Source of the DNA: Anaerolineales bacterium UBA4823
GTDB lineage: Bacteria > Chloroflexota > Anaerolineae > Anaerolineales > UBA4823
NCBI GenBank assembly: GCA_002402275.1
Contig: DHFN01000140.1
Coordinates: forward strand, 1-19,305
DNA length: 19,305 nucleotides
Direction of reading: 5' to 3'
Below are positions 1 through 8,300 of the stretch, piece by piece (the stretch's first letter is position 1; each line of letters begins with the position of its first letter). The position numbers and the translations under genes are program-made. The notes under the pieces were generated by a model. It saw only the letters and a list, made by a program, of their open reading frames with translations, was not told where the DNA came from and did no database searches.

Positions 1-1247
1 GAGAATGTCTTGGTGATGCCGTCGCGATCGCGGGTGGAGATATCCTCAAATAGTTCAAAACAGGTTGTGTACTTATGGGAGTAATCATAATTGCGAAGTG
101 AGCGCAGGATCTCCGCCAGATAGTCCACCACAAATCCATAACCACCTGTGAACATCTCCCCGCGGATGATTTCCACTTCCCAACCAGGGATGTAGAAATG
201 CAGGCGATCCATAAAAGCCGAATCATAGAACTGGACAGGTAACTCTTCAAACAGGTTTGAATATTTGAGCATATGCGCGAGATCGTGCTTGGTATTTCCA
301 ACAAAGACCAGCGATGCTTCCGCGCCTAATGTCTCGATGCCCCTGGAAAAAGACTTATTGGCCATGTAGTTCTTGAGGATGTCCACCAGTTCTTTATTGG
401 AGACCTTTTTTCTTCCCGCAAATTCATCAAACGCGACCGTATCCCAGTAACCCACCAAGCCAATACGCCCGGTGACATTGTTAACAAACAGCTTGGGCAC
501 TGTCACCTCACCGCCGGAAATCAGAATGCCGTGCGGTGAGAAATCCGAATAGATATGCGATTTGCCGGTACCCTTAGGTCCTAGCTCGATCAGGTTGTAG
601 TTGCGCTCGCAATATGGCACCAGGCGCATGAGCTGCAGCAGTTTTCCGCGCCTATCGAACAACGCGGGGTTAAAGCCGATGCTCTGCAACAGCAGATCCA
701 TCCATTCATCCAGGCTGAACTGCTTGCGCTTTTCGAGGTAAAGTTCAAAATCAAACTGTGAAAGCTGTATGGGCTTGATGGACTCCAGGATCCAGGGGAC
801 AATGCGGGGGTCTTCAGAAAATCGGTAGGCGATATCGGCAATGCACCACACCCCACCAACCAGCAGTTTTGGGTGTTTCTTGATGGTATCGGCATCCACC
901 AGCACTTCCTTGATGCCCAGATTGGAAAAAGATGCTTCATACACATTCGCTTTTTCGTTGAGCTCTACGCTAATCCTGTCGATGACCTTATGCAGCCCTT
1001 TTTCGCGGATCAAAGATTTAATCAGTCTGTCCTCATTACGATGCACATAATGTTTGCGCAAGATTTCCTTGACTGTGTCAATGCCTGACTGAATGTTTTC
1101 CTCATCCGATGTGGCACAGTATTGACCCAACAAGTATTCGAGCACATAGGTGGGTACAATCGCATTACCTTTAACGGTTTTCACCAGGTCCTTGCGCACC
1201 ACCAACCCACCGAAATGTTCGTTGATTTTCTGGTCAAGATAGTTCAT
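1..1247 (-). CDS. brxL: BrxL, Lon-like AAA+ protein of BREX (partial, 3' end outside window)
   Basis: I translated the frame by hand: it is open for 415 codons from ATG at 1247 to the window edge. The protein has a Walker A motif GPKGTGKS at residues 223-230 and a Walker B-like VAFDEF at 271-276. Together with the N-terminal MNYLDQKINEHFGGLVVRKD and the place after pglZ, this fits BrxL, the AAA+/Lon-like protein that ends type 1 BREX operons. The family is usually close to 680 residues, so the C-terminal Lon-protease-like part is missing here only because of the window edge. The start follows the pglZ stop by 15 bases and has a ribosome site (AGGAAGAGGGAA) just upstream, so it is translated from the same message as pglZ. 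BrxL is known to be needed for phage exclusion and to bind DNA. No frameshift or stop was seen. Confidence 0.93.
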   Translation of the reverse strand, partial: MNYLDQKINEHFGGLVVRKDLVKTVKGNAIVPTYVLEYLLGQYCATSDEENIQSGIDTVKEILRKHYVHRNEDRLIKSLIREKGLHKVIDRISVELNEKANVYEASFSNLGIKEVLVDADTIKKHPKLLVGGVWCIADIAYRFSEDPRIVPWILESIKPIQLSQFDFELYLEKRKQFSLDEWMDLLLQSIGFNPALFDRRGKLLQLMRLVPYCERNYNLIELGPKGTGKSHIYSDFSPHGILISGGEVTVPKLFVNNVTGRIGLVGYWDTVAFDEFAGRKKVSNKELVDILKNYMANKSFSRGIETLGAEASLVFVGNTKHDLAHMLKYSNLFEELPVQFYDSAFMDRLHFYIPGWEVEIIRGEMFTGGYGFVVDYLAEILRSLRNYDYSHKYTTCFELFEDISTRDRDGITKTF

Positions 1248-1262
1248 TGAAGTTCCCTCTTC

Positions 1263-3758
1263 CTAAAAGTCAAAATCTCTATCAATGGAAATTTTCAGTT
1301 GATAGGGGATAGTTTTGTAGGTCTTAAATATCGTTGTGCCCGGCTCTTGTTCTTCCAGTTTGAGAAAAATAGTTTGATCCTGTGTCTTGCCGGCCTTTTG
1401 ACTCAGGATGAAGCGCACCTGGACTTCTCGATCACGGGCGTTTTCTGAAGAGAAATCAAACTTCAGCAATTCCTGGTTCGAGATCAACTCACCTTCAGCC
1501 GTATAGATACCTACGCGCAACTCTCGCGTCTGCTGCTTTTCTGAAACTGGCTGCTCCTGGAAAAAGGCGACAGAGATCTGTCCGGTAGTGATCAGCTTGG
1601 AGCCGCTGGAAATCACATCTACATCCACTAATGAAATATCGCTGACCCGACTTTTGTTGATGTGGAGTACCGGCAACAGGACTTCCTGCAATGAGGAGCC
1701 GCCATGCACATAGCGGCTGCCGGAACCCTGCAGCCTGAGCCGGTTGATCGAATTGGGGATTGCTACCTCAAGTTCACCATCCAGCTTAAGATCAGCAGAT
1801 CGATAAATTCGGATGCTGTTGGAAGGCTGAATCCCTTTGCCGATGACGAAACGCCGGTTTTTCATACCGATTTCCTGAGCTTCCACATCTGTGCCGGCAA
1901 AGTCGTATTCCTCAATCTTCTGGTGTTGGTAAATAAACCCATGGTCAGCGGTGATAATAATGTTGGTGTAATTGGCGGCGGTAAGCTTCTTGATGATCTT
2001 GAGCAATTCTTCCTTTGCGGTCTCAACCGCATCAAAGACCTGCTCTTCGGTCTTGGCTGCATCGCCGATCGCATCAATCTGGTTGTGATAGATATAGACA
2101 AGCGTATTTTCGCGAAACAATGCCCGGCTCTCCTCATGGGTCAACCCCAGAAAATCCTCTGACCGTAAAGCTTTCGCCTGGCCGGGAAGTTTTTTATCCA
2201 GGATCTTCTGGCGATTCTCAGTGCCACTGGTTGGCGAACCATCTATATTCACAGACCCGTTCATCAGCAGCTCAATTTTCTGATGAGGCAGCAAGGCCGC
2301 CATGCCCAACTGGGTGAAACTGGGCAGCATGGCCAGCATGAGATTACATTCTCCTTGATAGCGGTCTTCCTGGTTGATCAGTTCCTTAAGTTCGTCACCT
2401 ATCTCAAACCGGAGAGCATCGGAGATCACTACTGCCATTTTGCTGCCGTTTTGGACAACTTCTGCAATTTGGTCTGTATAAAAATTCGATTGCAGGGGTA
2501 AAGGCTGAATTTCCCAATTTTTAAGCTGGTTGATCGCCTGCTGCCATGCATCATTCACCGGCATCAGAAATCGGCTGGAATAATGGTTCTCAACCATTTC
2601 GTAGAGCTCCTTGAGCAGGCTGGGTAAAGATGATTTGCGGTAGCACAGGATAAACCGTCGGTAGAGCTGATCGATTTTGTACCAAGTCTGACAGTATTTC
2701 CTGGCTCCATCCTGCGCCGAGATGATATGCAAATCAACCTTGTCAAGCACATCGAAAAATCTGGCCGCATTAAGAATCGCTTCATAAATAAATTGAAAAT
2801 CTTTATACCAGTGGGTTTTCTGCCGGCGCCAAATGACCTTTTCAAATTCTCCCAAATGAATAGAGCGGTTAATGACTCTATTTATTAGATCTTTGATGAT
2901 CTTTTTTTCGATCAGGCTGAAATAATCCAGATCGATCAACAATTCCATATCACGCTGCTTTAAGTCCGAACCGATATCCAGCACTTCTTCCGCTTGTGTG
3001 GATAGTTTTTCAAAAGATGATTTGAATTTGTTACTGTCTTTCCATCGCTCCAGAAAGACCACTGCGTCCTGGTTCAATTCACCGGAATCGCCGACCTCAT
3101 ACTGGTAGCCATTTCTAAATAACTTGAATGCGAAGTCTTTGATACTGGGATGTTCTGGCTTGTAACCATAATGGACTTTTGTTCGCTCCCACAGGAAATC
3201 ACAGAGATTGCAGCGCTCAATTATGTCGAAGTATTCAGAACTACCATCGGACAGGGAATCCAGCAAAACCTCAAGAATACTTTCCAGGCGAGGGTTATTG
3301 GCTAAACCTACACAGACAGCCAGCATCCTGGTGCGCAGCTGATTGTGCGAATCCTCGATATTGTAGATCCGCTTGAGTTGTGTGCGTCTTTCAGAGGACT
3401 GGAAAAATTCGCTGGACTCCTGCACCAGGGAAAAGAATTCCGGCCGGATGCCAATCTCCGCCATCCACAAGGAAACCTGGTCTGCATTAAAGGTGGCATT
3501 TTCCAATTGCACATCCAGCAGCCAGTTATTCAATTCGGCTGGCTGGGGTCCACCAAAATAGAGCAGGAATTTTTGATTAGACTGCTCTCTCAGCAATCGA
3601 TGCTTGATCCCGAATTGATTGTTGACTATTTGAATTTTCTCAACCCCTGGAAGATCCAGAGATTGAAAATTATTTAATAATTCGCGTTTGGCATCGTACC
3701 AAAAAACTAAACGATGTTTATCAAATAGACTGGTTAAAATACTTTGAATTTTTTCCAT
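1263..3758 (-). CDS. pglZ: PglZ, BREX type 1 alkaline-phosphatase-superfamily protein
   Basis: This 831-residue protein has the normal length for a type 1 PglZ. The N-terminus (MEKIQSILTSLF...VFWYDAKRE) is typical of the family. The phosphatase-fold landmarks are VVISDALRFE at 443-452, YIYHNQIDA at 555-563, ITADHGF at 602-608 and GSGSRYVHGG at 678-687. The Asp and His residues in ISDALR and TADHG match the predicted metal site of the alkaline phosphatase superfamily. PglZ is an essential BREX component; its substrate is not settled. Start ATG 3758 lies 7 bases after the higA stop, and its ribosome site (TAAGG) overlaps that stop codon. Expression of pglZ may therefore be coupled to the antitoxin gene and driven at least partly by the higB promoter, which is unusual for BREX. 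Confidence 0.95.
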   Translation of the reverse strand: MEKIQSILTSLFDKHRLVFWYDAKRELLNNFQSLDLPGVEKIQIVNNQFGIKHRLLREQSNQKFLLYFGGPQPAELNNWLLDVQLENATFNADQVSLWMAEIGIRPEFFSLVQESSEFFQSSERRTQLKRIYNIEDSHNQLRTRMLAVCVGLANNPRLESILEVLLDSLSDGSSEYFDIIERCNLCDFLWERTKVHYGYKPEHPSIKDFAFKLFRNGYQYEVGDSGELNQDAVVFLERWKDSNKFKSSFEKLSTQAEEVLDIGSDLKQRDMELLIDLDYFSLIEKKIIKDLINRVINRSIHLGEFEKVIWRRQKTHWYKDFQFIYEAILNAARFFDVLDKVDLHIISAQDGARKYCQTWYKIDQLYRRFILCYRKSSLPSLLKELYEMVENHYSSRFLMPVNDAWQQAINQLKNWEIQPLPLQSNFYTDQIAEVVQNGSKMAVVISDALRFEIGDELKELINQEDRYQGECNLMLAMLPSFTQLGMAALLPHQKIELLMNGSVNIDGSPTSGTENRQKILDKKLPGQAKALRSEDFLGLTHEESRALFRENTLVYIYHNQIDAIGDAAKTEEQVFDAVETAKEELLKIIKKLTAANYTNIIITADHGFIYQHQKIEEYDFAGTDVEAQEIGMKNRRFVIGKGIQPSNSIRIYRSADLKLDGELEVAIPNSINRLRLQGSGSRYVHGGSSLQEVLLPVLHINKSRVSDISLVDVDVISSGSKLITTGQISVAFFQEQPVSEKQQTRELRVGIYTAEGELISNQELLKFDFSSENARDREVQVRFILSQKAGKTQDQTIFLKLEEQEPGTTIFKTYKTIPYQLKISIDRDFDF

Positions 3759-3765
3759 TTATGCC

Positions 3766-4959
3766 TTATTCAAAAAATTGTGGACGTAAATTTCCATTTC
3801 CTAATAGATCTGTGAATAAAGCAAAATTGCCTGTTTCCCAACGCACACGACCGGCAACGATGGCGGGTGAAATTGAAACACTTTCCGCAAGGCTAACTAT
3901 ATCTTCAGAGTCAGTAACGGTCAGGGCATCCGAATTGATAGAATTCCACTTCTCAGGTGGGATGAGTGTTTCATTGGCAAACCGATCTGCCTCTAATTCA
4001 AGATCATCCTCAATTTTATTTACATCTTTTTGTGTATCGTCAAAAAAAGATTTTTCTCCATTTTCTAAATGAAGATATAAATGGCCAATTTCATGGGCTA
4101 GAGTGAACCAGAAATTATCCAATCGGTCATAGCGCAAAGTCAACCCAATAATTGGATTACCATGCGGTGAAGTAAAGCAGGCACCATCCAGATAGGTCTT
4201 CGGTAAATGCTTCAGCGCTAGAAAATGAATTCCTTTCTTATTTAAATATTCTTTAACAAGACCAGGCCCATCAGAAAGATTGCACAAATATTTAAATCCT
4301 TGCAAGAACTCCTCATTAAGTAATTCTTTGTTGTATTCTCCAATCTCTTCAGCTTGTAAATCATGGATTGCCATTGCCTGCCAAGCTAATATGGCATTCT
4401 GATCAACCTCTTTATCCGAATACCGGCAATAGACTCGGTCTGATTCCATTCCGCGAAATACTGAAAAGAATTCAGTCAATAGGCCTTCTGAAAATTCCTT
4501 CGCTTTATATAGATTTCCCTGGAATCCCTTGAAATAATTTCGATTGAACATCTCAGTAAAAGGATAATCATTTATCGAGAATTTCTTTTCAGGAATCTGC
4601 TTGCCAGTTTCATGAAGTAATACTTCTGCCGGAATACCCAGACCTTCATTCAACGAACGAATCATTGGCAAGCTCAATGGACGTTTATAGTTCAGCACCT
4701 CAGAAACTTTGCTTTGGCTGCCAAGATATTTCTGCATATCCTTATGTGACAGCCCCTCTTGTTCCATCCGAAATTTTATGGCTTCAATTGGATCAGGAAG
4801 ATCAATGGGATAATTTTCTTTCTCATATTTCTCAACGAGAATACTTAATACCTCAAGGCGCTCCTCTTCTGAGGATCCAGGAGCAGCATCCATTAATTGT
4901 TCAATTTCAGAAAGAGCTTCCTGATATTCTTTTTCATTCTTTATAACTTTTATTTCCAT
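3766..4959 (-). CDS. higA: HigA-type antitoxin/repressor fused to ImmA/IrrE-type zinc peptidase
   Basis: The protein has 397 residues. The N-terminal ~115 residues match HigA antitoxins: a leading helical part, then an XRE-like helix-turn-helix at about 68-105 (LSHKDMQKYLGSQSKVSEVL is the core). The C-terminal half carries HEIGH at 289-293 with a downstream ELEADRFA at 321-328, the HExxH...E zinc-peptidase pattern of ImmA/IrrE proteins. HigA normally neutralises HigB and represses their shared promoter. ImmA/IrrE enzymes cleave repressors on stress, as with the ICEBs1 repressor and DdrO. Having both activities in one chain suggests regulated self-inactivation, which is inference. The ATG shares one base with the higB stop (TAATG), so translation is coupled. 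pglZ follows after 7 bases. The gene looks more AT-rich than pglZ. The domain calls are firm; its role in BREX is not known. Confidence 0.88.
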   Translation of the reverse strand: MEIKVIKNEKEYQEALSEIEQLMDAAPGSSEEERLEVLSILVEKYEKENYPIDLPDPIEAIKFRMEQEGLSHKDMQKYLGSQSKVSEVLNYKRPLSLPMIRSLNEGLGIPAEVLLHETGKQIPEKKFSINDYPFTEMFNRNYFKGFQGNLYKAKEFSEGLLTEFFSVFRGMESDRVYCRYSDKEVDQNAILAWQAMAIHDLQAEEIGEYNKELLNEEFLQGFKYLCNLSDGPGLVKEYLNKKGIHFLALKHLPKTYLDGACFTSPHGNPIIGLTLRYDRLDNFWFTLAHEIGHLYLHLENGEKSFFDDTQKDVNKIEDDLELEADRFANETLIPPEKWNSINSDALTVTDSEDIVSLAESVSISPAIVAGRVRWETGNFALFTDLLGNGNLRPQFFE

Positions 4960-5252
4960 TAAATCATCTCCGCATTAATCCTGTCATACTCTTCATGCGT
5001 CCCAATGAACCGTATATAGACAACCTTTGTGTTGTAGTGAATCTTCACAACCAAACGATTGTGATTACCTTTGATATTGAAAACCACTCGATTGTCGCCT
5101 ATAGGATCCGAATATGGATAATGCCGGACAACATCATGAGAAGATCGCCACTCAGCATGTTCAACTTCATAACACCACGCCCGTAAAGGTTGTTCTACCT
5201 CCCGATGTGTTTCCCAATACTTTTTTAATGTGCTGACCGCAATTATCCTCAT
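4959..5252 (-). CDS. higB: HigB-family toxin (RelE-like mRNA interferase)
   Basis: This 97-residue protein has the hallmark pattern of the HigB_toxin family (PF09907 type): RVVFNIKGNHNRLVVKIHY at 55-73 and FIGTHEEYD at 82-90. Family members cut mRNA at the ribosome, and toxin-before-antitoxin gene order is typical of higBA. The stop overlaps the start of the antitoxin gene by one base. The start ATG at 5252 has no Shine-Dalgarno sequence. A strong -10 (TATAAT) lies 14 bases upstream, so the leader would be only about 8 bases. The pair sits between pglX and pglZ, where standard type 1 BREX operons have nothing. The alternative of a harmless RelE-fold relic cannot be excluded, but the length and conserved ends argue for an intact toxin. 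Confidence 0.9.
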   Translation of the reverse strand: MRIIAVSTLKKYWETHREVEQPLRAWCYEVEHAEWRSSHDVVRHYPYSDPIGDNRVVFNIKGNHNRLVVKIHYNTKVVYIRFIGTHEEYDRINAEMI

Positions 5253-5266
5253 TGAAACTACCCAAT

Positions 5267-5295
5267 ATTATATCCCAATTTGGGATAATATACAA
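5267..5295 (-). promoter_or_regulatory. sigma70-like promoter of higBA (pglZ-brxL downstream)
   Basis: Reading the minus strand, TTGTAT (5295-5290) is followed by a 17-base spacer and a perfect TATAAT (5272-5267). Initiation is expected near 5260, only about 8 bases before the higB ATG. The promoter starts 24 bases after the pglX stop, so the operon has an internal transcription start. Operator 1 fills the spacer and touches the -10. Confidence 0.75.
5271..5287. promoter_or_regulatory. Operator 1, perfect inverted repeat in higB promoter
   Basis: TATCCCAATTTGGGATA is a perfect inverted repeat with 8-base arms around one central base. It lies between the -35 and -10 of the higB promoter, so a bound dimer would block RNA polymerase. 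HigA is the likely ligand by analogy with other higBA loci; that is inference. Confidence 0.72.
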
Positions 5296-5299
5296 CTAT

Positions 5300-5316
5300 A
5301 TTCCCTATTTGGGATA
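5300..5316. promoter_or_regulatory. Operator 2, degenerate copy upstream of higB promoter
   Basis: ATTCCCTATTTGGGATA matches operator 1 at 14 of 17 positions and starts 29 bases from it, close to three helical turns. It is just upstream of the -35 and ends 2 bases short of the pglX stop codon. The paired arrangement suggests cooperative binding of two dimers. Confidence 0.6.
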
Positions 5317-5318
5317 AT

Positions 5319-8300
5319 TCAGTCACTTAACCCCTTGACGTATTTCAGTGCCTTGCCAAACTTCTTGTAATTGACCAGCACCCCATCATCCAAATCGATC
5401 TCAATCTTCCGCGCGGCCAGCGGGAAGAGCACTTCTTCTTCGTACTCTTTCAATTCATTCAGCATCCGGTCAACTGATGCTATTTCCTTCTCCGCCTTGG
5501 TCTTCTGGCGTTGGTCGCTATCCGATCGTACAGCGATCTGATTCTGGTGATTCTTGTAAGCAGTCAATTTCTCTATAAATGGGCGCAAATAGTTATTGAG
5601 GATAATCGAAACCGTATCCGGCGTATACCGGTGCATGTAGATCAAAGCATTGAAGGTTCCATTGGGGCTGGAGAACATCCAATAGATCGGTCGTCTTTTA
5701 AAAATCCTAAGATGATCATCATAAAACTCTTTTAGGAAATAATTACGAATATCTTTGCAAATAGCATTTTCAATGTATTTCAAATTTCCTTCAAACTGCG
5801 CATCCCCGAAGGAAATCATTAGAAAGTCCTTGAAACGACTTATGATATCGTCTGAGAACCATCTCCCCTCTAGAATAGGTAAAACGTTGTTCTTAGCTGG
5901 CATAAAACTAGGTTGTGGAACAAGGCTGAGAAGATCCTGGAGTGTATTCCCCTGGTTGGCGAGGATCAAACCAGGTTTATCTAGCAAATAACGGCCAAAA
6001 ACACAACCAACATAATAACTAAAAAAATGGATGATAATCTCATTAAGAAGAAGACCTCCTAATTCTTGATTTTTTCTATTATTTCCAAAAATAAAAAGTG
6101 GGTTGCAAAATAAAGTGATTTCACTCGTTTCCACTTCTTTATCAATATCTTTAAGAATATTAAATTCGGAATTAATTGCAGCATTAATAAGATTTTCAAA
6201 TTCCAATGCAGATTTTGTTCGATCTCTCCATTCAGTGATCAAATTTGTAATAGCTCCTTCAATTCTTGTCTCATTCTTCTTAGATTTTAATAAGGGTGAA
6301 ATTGAAAAATCTATTGAGGTCTCGTATTCATCCCAATCTTGTTTTGAAATATCTTGAAGCTTCTTGGAAAGTTCGATAATTTGCTGTTTATTTGATAAAA
6401 CAAAGTATGGCAAATTTCTTATATTCTTTACTTGAAAATTCAATGTGGGATTGGTCAATAATAACAATTCCATCATCAGGTTTGAGTTCAATATTCCCAA
6501 AACATAATCAAGATTAAAATCTTCTTTTATAAAAATTGAAGAACCACCCACATCAAAAGTGGCATTTTGAGGAAGCAATCGAAAACTTGGTTTTGATGAA
6601 GTGATCAATCCCCAAGTGATTCCTTTCTTATTCCATAAATATTCGGGGATTATTCTTGCAACATTATCTTGGCGGTAATGGTTTCGTGCATCTTCCGACC
6701 AATCTATAATATCAATTAAATTTCCAAACCATTTTCTGAATCCACCCCCCTTAGCGTATAGAAGCCACTTATTATTAATTCCTATTGACTGATTGGAAAC
6801 TTCCCAATGCATTCTTAAATACATAGAATTATTTCCTGTTTTATTCTGCCCATCAGATATTGAAATTTGTTCGATCTTTTTTGTTTTAAAAATATTTCTA
6901 GTTTTATCACTAATCCAATAACTAATAGGCGAACCTGGTATTATTTTAAATTTACTTATCTCTGTATCATAAAACCATCCGCAATCAGGGTTTGATATTG
7001 CCTTTCTTGCGAAAGAACTTAATTCCTTATTTCCTCCATCGAAATTTACTAATCTAATAAATCCGGCTTTGCCCTTAGGGTTTCTAACGTTTTTGAAATT
7101 AAAAGCGCATATTTGAACTGTTGCTCCTTTAAACCCAGTTAACGGTAACTCAATTAAATTTTGAAGCTCTTTATCGACAGTTAGGAAGTTTCTTAGGCAT
7201 TCATATGCAGAAATATATAACCATACATTTGGGCTCATAATTCCAATTTGAGCTAAAGATTTCCCAAGGGTTGAACATCTAAATATAAAAGAGGAAAAAA
7301 GGTCAGATTTATAATCGTCGTAGTATTCTTTCAGAAATATTCTTAGAACATCGACAATATTACGATTGCTAAGATAAGGAGGGTTTGTCACAACCACTTG
7401 ATATCGCTGGCTGAGATATTCGGCCATGCGTAGAGCTTTTTGTACATTACGGTTAGTCTCAAATAGGAACAAATCTTCAAATATGCCCTTGGCTTTCAAC
7501 TTCTCACGAATAAAATCTGGGTTCTTGATTTGCGGCCGGATCAATGACCCGTAGGTCTTGGCATCCTCAAACTGCTGCAACCCAAACCACATGTCTTGCG
7601 TGAACAGGTCTCTCCCTACTTTGTCCATGTAGACTTTGATCTCCCCCTCACTGAAGCTAATGTTCTCCATCACACAGATGTTGGGTTCGATCCCACGTCC
7701 AAAGAAATCAGCGTCCTTTTCACGCGCTTTCATCATCAGCGCAAAGGCTGCTAATTGACCCGCACGCTCATCGATCTCCACCCCAAACAGGTTATGCTTG
7801 AGAATCAGGCCGGGAATCTTGACCGCATCATAGCCCTGTTCTTCATAGATGGCTGAAAGCAGGTCAAAGGCATAGGTAAGCATATGGCCGGAACCGCAGG
7901 CTGGATCGCAGATTTTAATTTCTTCCGGGGATGAGATTTTGATATATTCCTGCCCCTCCCCTTCGACATGCTCTGGGGACTGACCCTCAGGGGGCGAAGA
8001 TTTGATGTAGTATTCCATGCGCTCAGTCAGCTTGGATTCCGGATGGTTGAGCATCCACAGGCGCCCCAGGGAGTTTTCCACCAGGTAGCGCACGATCCAG
8101 TGTGGGGTAAACAGCTGCGTCACCGCCGGGATGTCCTCACTTGGCACCGCGCTCTTGCGCGCCATGACCTCATCCTTCTTCTCCGAGATGTAGAATTGGT
8201 ACAGCCAGCCGATCACTTCCACGTCCTGGCAGGTTTCCTCCGTCAATACATCACGAACCTTCTGCCGGATCGAGTTTTGCGAGAGCAGGTCTTCCGGCAT

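Noticed and set aside
590..946. 118-aa minus-strand reading frame
   Set aside because: It is an out-of-frame shadow of brxL, whose own frame is open from 1247 to the window edge with Walker motifs.
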